Shown: in pieces, positions 55,328 to 64,000 of the stretch | Numbering within the stretch: the stretch's first letter is position 1 | Layout of the letters: each line of letters begins with the position of its first letter | From: Pseudomonas bijieensis | Lineage (GTDB): Bacteria > Pseudomonadota > Gammaproteobacteria > Pseudomonadales > Pseudomonadaceae | Reading direction: 5' to 3' | DNA length: 64,000 nucleotides | NCBI RefSeq assembly: GCF_013347965.1 | Contig: NZ_CP048810.1 | Location: forward strand, 3,162,001 to 3,226,000 | Made by a program: the position numbers and the translations under genes | The notes under the pieces: model-generated | Seen by the model: only the letters and a program-made list of their open reading frames with translations | Databases searched by the model: none | Told to the model about the DNA's origin: nothing

Positions 55328-56452
55328 TTACAGGTCGCCGAAGAAGCGCTTCACGCCTTCGAACCAGCCGGTGGTTTTCGGGGAGTGACTGTTGTCATCG
55401 GCCAGCGAGCTGCGAAACTCCTCCAGCAACTCACGCTGGCGCCGACTCAGGTTGACCGGAGTCTCCACCGCCACGCGGCACATCAGGTCACCCGCGCCGC
55501 CACCACGCACTGGTGCAACGCCCTTGCCACGAATCCGGAACTGCTTGCCGGTCTGCGTACCCTCGGGGATTTTCAACTTGACGCGACCGTCGAGGGTCGG
55601 GATCTCAAGCTCACCGCCCAAGGCAGCATCGACGAAGCTGATCGGCACTTCGCAGAACAGGTGCTTGCCGTCACGTTGGAAAATCGAATGCTCGCGCACG
55701 TTGATGACCACGTACAGGTCGCCAGTCGGGCCACCCTGGGCACCCGCCTCGCCTTCGCCGGACAGACGAATGCGGTCACCGGTATCGACCCCGGCCGGCA
55801 CTTTCACCGACAGCGTCTTGTACTCTTCGACACGCCCTTCACCGTGGCAGGAGTCGCACGGGTCGGAAATGATCTTGCCCTGGCCATGGCAACGCGGGCA
55901 GGTCTGCTGCACCGAGAAGAAGCCCTGTTGCATGCGGACCTGGCCGATGCCGCCGCAGGTTGGGCACGTAACAGGCGAGGACCCCTTCTTGGCCCCCGAG
56001 CCATCGCACGGCTTGCAATTGACCAGTGTCGGAACACGGATATTCACGGTAGTACCGCGCACCGCCTCTTCCAGGTCCAACTCCAACGTGTAACGCAGGT
56101 CACTGCCACGCTGGGCGCCACCACGGGCACCGCCGCGACCGCCACCGAAGAAATCGCTGAACACATCGCCGAAAATATCGGAGAAATTCTGACCGCCAAA
56201 ACCGGCACCGCCGCCACCCATGCTTGGGTCGACACCGGCATGACCGTACTGGTCGTAAGCCGCGCGTTTACTGGAATCGGACAGTACTTCGTAGGCCTCG
56301 TTGGCCTCCTTGAACATCTCTTCCGACGCTTTGTCGCCGGGATTACGGTCCGGGTGGTGCTTCATCGCCAGGCGACGATAGGCCTTTTTCAGGTCTGCCT
56401 CGCTGGCCCCCCGCTCGACACCCAATACTTCGTAAAAGTCACGCTTTGCCAT
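55328..56452 (-). CDS. dnaJ: Chaperone protein DnaJ
   Basis: DnaJ is the Hsp40 co-chaperone of DnaK. The 374 residues have the J domain with HPD at 33-35, a Gly/Phe region ([20 protein letters not shown]), four CxxCxGxG zinc repeats ([32 protein letters not shown]) and a C-terminal substrate domain. The start is ATG 56452; the frame extends to 56521 without family sequence. It is followed by dapB, and 322 bases separate it from dnaK. Confidence 0.98.
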   Translation of the reverse strand: MAKRDFYEVLGVERGASEADLKKAYRRLAMKHHPDRNPGDKASEEMFKEANEAYEVLSDSSKRAAYDQYGHAGVDPSMGGGGAGFGGQNFSDIFGDVFSDFFGGGRGGARGGAQRGSDLRYTLELDLEEAVRGTTVNIRVPTLVNCKPCDGSGAKKGSSPVTCPTCGGIGQVRMQQGFFSVQQTCPRCHGQGKIISDPCDSCHGEGRVEEYKTLSVKVPAGVDTGDRIRLSGEGEAGAQGGPTGDLYVVINVREHSIFQRDGKHLFCEVPISFVDAALGGELEIPTLDGRVKLKIPEGTQTGKQFRIRGKGVAPVRGGGAGDLMCRVAVETPVNLSRRQRELLEEFRSSLADDNSHSPKTTGWFEGVKRFFGDL

Positions 56453-56774
56453 TAGTCTTTGCACTCTTATAGGACGTCCGGCAAACCTCTCCTGAACCTT
56501 GCCAAACTCGTTGAGCCCCAATACAGGCCCGGACCCAACTCACGTCGATTCAACGATCCTGGTCTTTAATCTTTCAGCCAGGGACCCGGCCAAAACGCGG
56601 TGTATGTCGTTCGGAAAGCAGGAGCATTCCCGATCACACCGCCAGCATCCGAGCGTTGTCGCATGCTGTAAAAATTCACTGACTCCAGACACGCCAACGC
56701 GGGAGCAAGCTCCCGCGCGGCGACATCCTACCAGCCACCGCACAAATGCAGTCAACCGGCCGACCAACAAGCGA
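56453..56774. other. dnaK-dnaJ intergenic region
   Basis: This 322-base stretch has no gene. It carries a REP-like palindrome at 56699-56716. No sigma-32 motif like those of grpE and dnaK was found, so dnaJ may depend on read-through or another promoter. Confidence 0.4.
56699..56716. repeat. Single REP-like palindrome
   Basis: GCGGGAGCAAGCTCCCGC is a perfect 18-base palindrome with the GGGAGC core of the REP family. It may terminate or stabilise the dnaK message. Confidence 0.55.
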
Positions 56775-58688
<1,914 letters not shown>

Positions 58689-58767
58689 GTTAACTCTCCC
58701 GGAACTTGGATTTTGTTGCCGCAGCAGTGGTGGCTAACTGCGGTAGCACTTAAACGCTTGACTTAAT

Positions 58768-58795
58768 AGATGGGGCCGCTACGACCGATTTCAAG
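58768..58795 (-). promoter_or_regulatory. Sigma-32 promoter of dnaK
   Basis: On the minus strand CTTGAAA (58795-58789) and CCCCATCT (58775-58768) are separated by 13 bases, an exact match to the heat-shock consensus. Its -35 overlaps the grpE stop codon, so dnaK can be transcribed independently of grpE. Confidence 0.85.
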
Positions 58796-59357
58796 CCTGC
58801 TCATCAATAGAAGGCGAAACCGGTGCTGGCGTCTTGCTGACCACGACCATGGCCGGGCGCAACAGACGACCGTTGAGCAGGTAACCCTTCTGGAAAACCT
58901 TCAGGACGCTGTTTGGCTCGACGTCGGCACTTTCCTGCATCGCCATGGCCTGATGGTGCTCGGCATTGAAGGGTTCGCCATGCGGATCGAGGGCTTCGAG
59001 CTGATAACGCTTGAGGGTGTCCTGGAACATTTTCAGGGTCAGCTCGATGCCTTCACGCATCGGACGGATGTTTTCGTCATCCGGGTTGGACAGTTCCAGG
59101 CCGCGCTCCAGGCTGTCGATGATCGGCAGCAGGTCGCCAGCGAAACGCTCCAAGGCAAATTTATGAGCCTTCTCTACATCTTGCTCGGCGCGACGGCGGA
59201 CATTCTGCAGGTCGGCTGCTACACGCAACGCCTGATCCTGCGCACCGGCCAGTTGCTCTTCGAGCACTTGTACACGTGCCGCCAGGTCTTCACCGGAATC
59301 CTGGGAAGCCTGGTTGGCGTCTAGATTTTGCGTATCCTGCGTCTGTTCGTCAGCCAT
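58791..59357 (-). CDS. grpE: Nucleotide exchange factor GrpE
   Basis: GrpE releases ADP from DnaK. The 188 residues start [20 protein letters not shown] with a low-complexity acidic tail, then a long helix ([20 protein letters not shown]) and the beta-domain region ending [20 protein letters not shown]. Heat-shock control is visible upstream (59411-59438). Order grpE-dnaK-dnaJ is standard. Confidence 0.97.
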   Translation of the reverse strand: MADEQTQDTQNLDANQASQDSGEDLAARVQVLEEQLAGAQDQALRVAADLQNVRRRAEQDVEKAHKFALERFAGDLLPIIDSLERGLELSNPDDENIRPMREGIELTLKMFQDTLKRYQLEALDPHGEPFNAEHHQAMAMQESADVEPNSVLKVFQKGYLLNGRLLRPAMVVVSKTPAPVSPSIDEQA

Positions 59358-59410
59358 AGATTTCTCCTCTCAACTTCGTCCGCGAGCTCGACTCGCGCTT
59401 CTGCCCCGGT

Positions 59411-59438
59411 ATATGGGGTCGGGTTTTCCAGCTTCAAG
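59411..59438 (-). promoter_or_regulatory. Sigma-32 promoter of grpE
   Basis: On the minus strand CTTGAAG (59438-59432) and CCCCATAT (59418-59411) are 13 bases apart, close to the CTTGAAA/CCCCATNT consensus. It ends 54 bases before the grpE start codon. Confidence 0.85.
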
Positions 59439-59559
59439 GGCCATCTGACGAATTAACCTTACAAAAAACAGCTGCATAGTCATTCCTCGAAGCGCTAAGA
59501 AAATCCTCCGCCCAAGCAAATCGAGCTAAGCGAGGGCATTGTCAGGCCGAAACAAAACA

Positions 59560-59575
59560 CTGTATAAATAACCAG
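59560..59575 (+). promoter_or_regulatory. LexA box of recN
   Basis: CTGTATAAATAACCAG fits CTG-N10-CAG and most of the SOS consensus (CTGTATATATATACAG). It lies 24 bases before the recN ATG, as expected for an SOS-repressed gene. Confidence 0.75.
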
Positions 59576-59598
59576 ACCTAAAGCCTGGGAGCGGCCTT

Positions 59599-61272
59599 AT
59601 GCTGGTGCACCTGTCCGTACACAACTACGCCATCGTCGAACATCTCGACCTCGAACTTGACCGAGGCATGAGCGTGATCACCGGTGAAACCGGCGCGGGC
59701 AAGTCGATCATGCTCGATGCCCTGGGCCTGACGCTGGGCGACCGCGCCGACAGTGGCGTAGTGCGCCCCGGAGCAGACAAGGCCGACATCCTGGCGACGT
59801 TCGACCTGGTCGACATCCCCGAGGCCAGCGCCTGGCTGGCCGAGCGCGACCTGGACACCGATGGCCTGTGCATCCTTCGCCGGGTTATCACCGCCGAAGG
59901 CCGTTCCCGAGGCTATATCAACGGCACGCCCTGCCCCTTGGGCGATCTCAAGGCCCTTGGCGAACTGCTGATCGACATCCACAGCCAGCATGAACACCAA
60001 TCCCTGCTCAAGACCGACACCCACCGCCGCTTGCTGGATGAGTATGCCGGCGCCACGGACCTGGCCCGACAGGTCCAACTGGCGGCCCAACGCTGGCGCC
60101 AGACCCGGCAGGAACTGGATCGACTCTCCAACTCCGGCGACGAACAACGCGCCCGTCACCAGTTGCTGAGCTACCAGCTCGAAGAGCTGGAGAACCTGGC
60201 CCTGGGTGAAAATGAACTGGAAGAGCTGGAGCAGGAACACAAGAACCTGACCAACGCCGAAACCCTGCTGGGTATCTGCCGCCAAGTGGTCGAGCAATGC
60301 AGCGAGAGCGATTCGGGCAATGTGCTCAATGCACTGACAGCGAGCCTGAACCGACTCTCCAGCGTGAACAATTCGGTGGGCGCCTTGAACGAAGCGACCA
60401 ACCTGCTGACGAGTGCGCAGATCCAGGTCGAAGAGGCCGTCGGGGAGCTGAATCGCTTCCTCGATCATTTCGATGCCGACCCGGCACGCCTGCAATACCT
60501 GGAAGAACGCCTGGACACCATCTATACGCTGGCGCGCAAGCACCGCATCCAACCGACCGATGTTGCCGAGCTCCAGCAGCGGCTACTGGACGAACTGGAA
60601 ACCCTGAACGCCAACGATGAATCCATCGAACGCCTGGGGGACGAACTGGCTTCTTATGCCCGTCATTATCAGGAAAAGGCCAAGGAACTCAGTGAACTGC
60701 GCCGGCAGGCCGCAACAGGGCTGGCCTGCGCCGTTGAGCAGGAAATCCAGCGCCTGGGCATGCCCGGCGGGCGCTTCACCATCGAATTGCGCCCCAATGC
60801 CGGCGACGAGCTCCAGCCCAATGGACTTGAGCAAGTGGAATTGCTGGTCAGCGCCAACCCCGGACAACCACTCAAGGCCCTGGCCAATGTCGCCTCCGGC
60901 GGCGAATTGTCACGAATCAGCCTGGCTATCCAGGTCATCACCGCACAGACCTCTCGCGTGCCGACGCTGGTATTCGACGAAGTGGACGTAGGCATCGGCG
61001 GCCCAACCGCGGAAATTGTCGGCCAACTGCTGCGCCGACTGGGTGAGCGTGGCCAAGTGCTGACGGTTACCCACCTGCCCCAAGTCGCCGCCCAGGGACA
61101 CCAGCATTTGTTCGTGCACAAAGTGCGTGGCGAGGACGCCACCCGCACCGCTGTGTCCAAACTCAACAAAAATGAGCGCGTGGAAGAGGTGGCGCGAATG
61201 CTCGGAGGTATCGACCTCACCAAGGAATCCCTGGCCCACGCGAAAAAAATGGTCGTTACCGCGAAAATCTGA
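59599..61272 (+). CDS. recN: DNA repair protein RecN
   Basis: RecN is an SMC-like ATPase for double-strand-break repair. The 557 residues have Walker A GETGAGKS (29-36), a long coiled-coil middle (residues about 160-370) and the ABC signature ASGGELSRISLA near 435 followed by Walker B TLVFDEVDVGIGG. GGGAG precedes the ATG. It is divergent to grpE and under a LexA box. Confidence 0.97.
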   Translation: MLVHLSVHNYAIVEHLDLELDRGMSVITGETGAGKSIMLDALGLTLGDRADSGVVRPGADKADILATFDLVDIPEASAWLAERDLDTDGLCILRRVITAEGRSRGYINGTPCPLGDLKALGELLIDIHSQHEHQSLLKTDTHRRLLDEYAGATDLARQVQLAAQRWRQTRQELDRLSNSGDEQRARHQLLSYQLEELENLALGENELEELEQEHKNLTNAETLLGICRQVVEQCSESDSGNVLNALTASLNRLSSVNNSVGALNEATNLLTSAQIQVEEAVGELNRFLDHFDADPARLQYLEERLDTIYTLARKHRIQPTDVAELQQRLLDELETLNANDESIERLGDELASYARHYQEKAKELSELRRQAATGLACAVEQEIQRLGMPGGRFTIELRPNAGDELQPNGLEQVELLVSANPGQPLKALANVASGGELSRISLAIQVITAQTSRVPTLVFDEVDVGIGGPTAEIVGQLLRRLGERGQVLTVTHLPQVAAQGHQHLFVHKVRGEDATRTAVSKLNKNERVEEVARMLGGIDLTKESLAHAKKMVVTAKI

Positions 61273-61287
61273 GAACGGTAGAAAGCA

Positions 61288-61319
61288 CGAAGGCGACCCT
61301 GGGGGCGCCTTCGTTCGTT
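61288..61319 (+). terminator. Terminator between recN and fur
   Basis: CGAAGGCG and CGCCTTCG pair over a 10-base loop, followed by TTCGTTTCG. It can end recN and, less strongly, fur from the other side. Confidence 0.7.
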
Positions 61320-61347
61320 TCGCGAACCTTAAGTCCGCGCGACATGC

Positions 61348-61752
61348 TTACTTTTTCTTGCGTACGTACAGCACGAGATTGTGATCAACCATCTCGAAGC
61401 CATACTTGTCGACGATTGCTTTCTGCAGCCGCTCGATTTCTTCGTCGAAGAATTCGATCACTTCACTGGTCTCGACGTTGACCATATGGTCGTGATGCTT
61501 GCCGTCGTCCAGCTCGAAGACCGCGTGGCCTCCGTCGAAGTTGTGCCGCACCACAAGGCCAGCTGCCTCGAACTGGGTCAGAACACGGTAAACCGTGGCC
61601 AGACCGACGTCCTCACCAGCCTCCATAAGCGCCTTGTAGACATCCTCGGCACTCATGTGGCGTTGCTCGGCGGAATCGAGCATTTGTAGAATCTTGACCC
61701 TTGGCAGGGTCACTTTGAGGCCGGCTTTGCGTAGTTCGCTATTTTCAACCAT
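61348..61752 (-). CDS. fur: Ferric uptake regulator Fur
   Basis: Fur represses iron uptake genes when bound to Fe2+. The 134 residues have an N-terminal winged helix (VTLPRVKILQMLDSAEQRHM, DVGLATVYRVLTQFEAAGLV) and the metal-binding HHDHMVNVE region; the tail is Lys-rich. The pseudomonad form lacks the CxxC zinc pairs seen in E. coli, as expected. It is divergent to bamE (97 bases between starts), the fur-omlA arrangement known from P. aeruginosa. Confidence 0.98.
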   Translation of the reverse strand: MVENSELRKAGLKVTLPRVKILQMLDSAEQRHMSAEDVYKALMEAGEDVGLATVYRVLTQFEAAGLVVRHNFDGGHAVFELDDGKHHDHMVNVETSEVIEFFDEEIERLQKAIVDKYGFEMVDHNLVLYVRKKK

Positions 61753-61849
61753 GGTCAGCTTTCTCGCGATGCTGCTTCGCAGCTTCTCTTAATGCGGGTA
61801 TGATCGGCGTTTACGTTGTCCCAGCCAAGATAGTGGAAGTCGCCCACCG

Positions 61850-62377
61850 ATGCAAAACACCAAGCTCTTGCTAACCAGTTTCACCTTTGTGGGACTGCTC
61901 GCACTCGCCGGTTGTTCATTCCCCGGGGTTTACAAAATCGACATCCAGCAGGGCAATGTCGTCACGCAGGACATGATAGACCAGTTACGCCCGGGAATGA
62001 CCCGTCGGCAAGTACGGTTTATCATGGGTAACCCTCTGTTGACCGACACGTTCCACGCCGATCGCTGGGATTATCTGTACAGCTTGCAGCCAGGCGGCGG
62101 CGAGCGCCAACAGGAACGCATCAGCGTTATCTTCAACTCTAACGACCAACTCGTCAGCCTGTCGGGCGATTTCATGCCCGGCGTGAGCCGCGACGAGGCC
62201 ATCATGGGCAAGGATAGCGGCACTACCGTTACCGATCCGACCCAGAACGCCGAACAGCCGAAACCGGAAAAACCGGCCAAGCCAGGTTCGTTGCTGGACC
62301 AGATCCAGAAGGACGTGGACAAAGTCGAGACCGTACCAGTCCCGACGCCAGAGCCCCTGGATACTTCGCCGCAATAA
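61850..62377 (+). CDS. bamE: Outer-membrane assembly lipoprotein BamE (OmlA)
   Basis: BamE is a lipoprotein of the BAM complex that inserts outer-membrane proteins. The 175 residues have a signal with lipobox LALAGC (Cys22) and the SmpA/OmlA fold ([40 protein letters not shown]). The tail after residue 120 is Pro/Lys-rich. It is followed by a strong terminator. Confidence 0.96.
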   Translation: MQNTKLLLTSFTFVGLLALAGCSFPGVYKIDIQQGNVVTQDMIDQLRPGMTRRQVRFIMGNPLLTDTFHADRWDYLYSLQPGGGERQQERISVIFNSNDQLVSLSGDFMPGVSRDEAIMGKDSGTTVTDPTQNAEQPKPEKPAKPGSLLDQIQKDVDKVETVPVPTPEPLDTSPQ

Positions 62378-62388
62378 GTCGCAACATG

Positions 62389-62414
62389 AAAAAACCCGGC
62401 ATGCCGGGTTTTTT
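62389..62414. terminator. Bidirectional terminator, bamE / rnfH
   Basis: CCCGGC and GCCGGG form a tight stem, with six A before and six T after it. It serves bamE (plus) and rnfH (minus). Confidence 0.93.
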
Positions 62415-62435
62415 ATTGCCTGCGATTCAAGCGAG

Positions 62436-62738
62436 TTACTGATCGGATTGGCGCGCTTGAGCAGCCTTGGCCGCCCGCAATCGACGAATTTCTTTAGGAT
62501 CGGCCAGCAAAGGTCGATAAATCTCCAGCCGATCACCCGCCTGGACCACCTGCCGATCAGGATCGGTGACCACTTTGCCAAAAATCCCCACCGGGCAGGT
62601 CGCCAGATCCAGTTCCGGGAACGCATCGGTAATGCCCGATGCCTTCAGCGCCGCGCGAACACTCGTGCCTTGCTGCACGGAAAATGTGCGCAGGACCTGG
62701 CGGTCGACGCTGGCATACACCACTTCTATCTCAATCAA
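62436..62738 (-). CDS. rnfH: RnfH-family ubiquitin-like protein
   Basis: This 100-residue beta-grasp protein (MIEIEVVYASVDRQVLRTFS, VGIFGKVVTDPDRQVVQAGD, EIYRPLLADPKEIRRLRA) belongs to the RnfH/UPF0125 family, whose role is uncertain and which is often paired with ratA. Its ATG overlaps the ratA stop by four bases. The C-terminal tail is Ala/Arg-rich. Confidence 0.92.
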   Translation of the reverse strand: MIEIEVVYASVDRQVLRTFSVQQGTSVRAALKASGITDAFPELDLATCPVGIFGKVVTDPDRQVVQAGDRLEIYRPLLADPKEIRRLRAAKAAQARQSDQ

Positions 62739-63178
62739 CGCTTGAGCTCGGCATTCTGCTTGGCCCGCTGGCAGAACGCGTCGACCAGGGTATTGGCGGC
62801 CTGATTGAACAGCGGCCCCAACGTCGCTCGCACCAATGGGCCGGCGTAGTCGAACGACAGGTCCAGGCTGATCTTGCAGGCCTTATCGCCCAGCGGCTTG
62901 AACACCCAGACGCCGTGGAGCTGATTGAAGGGCCCCTCTTCCAGGTTCATCTCGATGGATTGCCCTGGCACCAGCGTATTGCGCGTGACGAAACGCTGGC
63001 TCAAGCCGCTCTTGGCAATGTTGAGGCTGGCGCGCATATGAATTTCAGAGCTCTCCAGCACCTCGGCGGATGCGCACCACGGCAGGAACTCCGGGTAGCT
63101 CGCCACATCGTTGACCAGGTCGTACAGCGCCTGCGCCGGGTAGGGCAGCAAGGCCGAGCGTTGAATATGTGTCGTCAT
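62735..63178 (-). CDS. ratA: RatA-type SRPBCC/START-domain protein
   Basis: RatA-family proteins bind 50S subunits and were described as a toxin that blocks subunit joining; a ubiquinone-binding (Coq10-like) activity is the other view. The 147-residue protein starts at ATG 63178 (MTTHIQRSALLPYPAQALYD) and contains VNDVASYPEFLPWC and DLSFDYAGPLVRA. Upstream frame extension to 63208 lacks family sequence. It overlaps rnfH by four bases, as in the E. coli ratA-rnfH pair. Confidence 0.92.
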   Translation of the reverse strand: MTTHIQRSALLPYPAQALYDLVNDVASYPEFLPWCASAEVLESSEIHMRASLNIAKSGLSQRFVTRNTLVPGQSIEMNLEEGPFNQLHGVWVFKPLGDKACKISLDLSFDYAGPLVRATLGPLFNQAANTLVDAFCQRAKQNAELKR

Positions 63179-63185
63179 GTAAGCG

Positions 63186-64000
63186 TCACTTCCACAGCTG
63201 GGCGGCAAACACTACGAGAATGCCGATGGGCGCCACATAGCGCATCAAGAACAGGCTCAAGGCAAACAAAACCGGGCTGCGCAGCGACAATTCATCACGC
63301 ACCGCTTCACGCCCCATGACCCATCCTGCAAACACCACGAAACACAAACCACCCAATGGCAGCATGATCCGTGATGTGAAGAAATCAATCACGCCGAAGA
63401 AATCCAGTCCTCCGGTTGCGCCCCACTGGTAGAGATGAAACAACCCGCCTTCGTTCACGAAAAACTTCGCTTGCTTCCATATATTGAAGGAAAACACCGT
63501 GCCCAGGCCGACAAACCAGCAGGTGAAAGCCAGCCAGAAGGTCACCCAGGCGCGGCTGATGCGGGTCCGTTCAACCAAGTAGGCCACCATGGGTTCCAGC
63601 AGGGAAATGGCCGAGCTCCAGGCCGCGATGGCCACCAGGACAAAAAACACCACGCCCATCAATTGGCCGAAGGCCATGCTGCCGAAGGCAAAGGGCAGGC
63701 TGACAAACATCAACCCCGGCCCCTCGCTCGGGTTCAGGCCAGCGGCGAACACAATCGGAAACAATGCCACGCCCGCCAACAGCGACACGAAGGTATCCAG
63801 CAGTGCCACGCCAAAGACGGTCCGGGTCAAGGATGCGTTCTTGGGCATGTAGGCGCCGTAGATCATGATCGAGCCGACCCCGACGCTCAGGGAGAAAAAC
63901 GCGTGTCCCATCGCCGGTAACAGGCCATCCAGGACTTTCTCTGGCTGGAAGTCGAACATGAAGTGCACGCCTTCCATGAAATGCCCGGTGGTCATGCTGT
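63186..64000 (-). CDS. Neurotransmitter:sodium symporter-family transporter, partial
   Basis: This is the C-terminal part (at least 271 residues) of an NSS/SNF-family Na+-dependent transporter, cut at the window edge. Many transmembrane helices are present (MGHAFFSLSVGVGSIMIYGA, ALLDTFVSLLAGVALFPIVF, IAAWSSAISLLEPMVAYLVE). The frame stays open past 63995, so the ATG-like Met there is not the true start. Substrate is unknown; related proteins carry amino acids. It ends 7 bases from ratA. Confidence 0.9.
   Translation of the reverse strand, partial: SMTTGHFMEGVHFMFDFQPEKVLDGLLPAMGHAFFSLSVGVGSIMIYGAYMPKNASLTRTVFGVALLDTFVSLLAGVALFPIVFAAGLNPSEGPGLMFVSLPFAFGSMAFGQLMGVVFFVLVAIAAWSSAISLLEPMVAYLVERTRISRAWVTFWLAFTCWFVGLGTVFSFNIWKQAKFFVNEGGLFHLYQWGATGGLDFFGVIDFFTSRIMLPLGGLCFVVFAGWVMGREAVRDELSLRSPVLFALSLFLMRYVAPIGILVVFAAQLWK

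Overview
The window looks like a chromosomal segment of a fluorescent-group Pseudomonas. Three things suggest this: high GC content, the characteristic REP/REPIN repeats built on GTGGGAGC-type palindromes, and long gene blocks in the order I remember from Pseudomonas aeruginosa PAO1 (pnp to fur, and MCP-ampE-ampD-DUF1631-nadC). This was inferred from sequence and memory only; no database was searched.

Layout. 0-8 kb: a small acidic secreted protein, prfC (minus), a four-gene osmoprotectant ABC transporter (plus), and the lysine/ornithine decarboxylase speC. 8-20 kb: a PepSY/flavodoxin/reductase membrane flavoprotein with a Fur-like site, a PhoD-type phosphatase with a Pho-box-like site, the fructose PTS operon fruBKA (minus) with its divergent regulator fruR and a Cra-type operator, and a TatD hydrolase. 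20-27 kb: a chemoreceptor, ampD-ampE (cell-wall recycling and beta-lactamase signalling), a DUF1631 protein and nadC. 27-33 kb: the most accessory-looking part. It has a small hypothetical gene, a periplasmic coiled-coil protein with an internal duplication, and a detoxification-type set (quinone oxidoreductase, alpha/beta hydrolase, glutathione S-transferase) next to a divergent TetR regulator with two palindromic operators. It ends in a decayed NmrA-like pseudogene and tRNA-Thr(CGU). 33-63 kb: a nearly uninterrupted minus-strand housekeeping block for RNA decay, translation initiation, transcription elongation, protein export, cell-wall precursors, folate, proteolysis, rRNA methylation, carbamoyl-phosphate, lysine/DAP synthesis and chaperones. 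In transcription order it runs grpE-dnaK-dnaJ-dapB-carA-carB-greA, rlmE-ftsH-folP-glmM-tpiA-secG-tRNA-Leu-tRNA-fMet-rimP-nusA-infB-rbfA-truB-rpsO-pnp. It is followed by recN, fur, bamE, rnfH, ratA and a partial Na+-dependent transporter cut by the window end.

Regulation visible in the DNA includes two near-perfect sigma-32 promoters (grpE, dnaK), a LexA box at recN, a terminator/attenuator array between tRNA-fMet and rimP, and a terminator inside the carA leader. Several operators and many intrinsic terminators are also present.

The main anomaly is that four genes between 6.0 and 12.7 kb (the osmoprotectant ATPase, the PepSY flavoprotein, phoD twice, and fruA) each lose frame at a G/C run. 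In every case removing one base restores the expected family C-terminus. This clustering looks more like local consensus errors than biology, but needs reads to decide. I did not find a convincing undescribed multi-gene system such as a defence island, prophage, CRISPR array or biosynthetic cluster. The best leads are the leader structures (speC, carA, rimP), the TetR/GST module and the duplicated coiled-coil protein.
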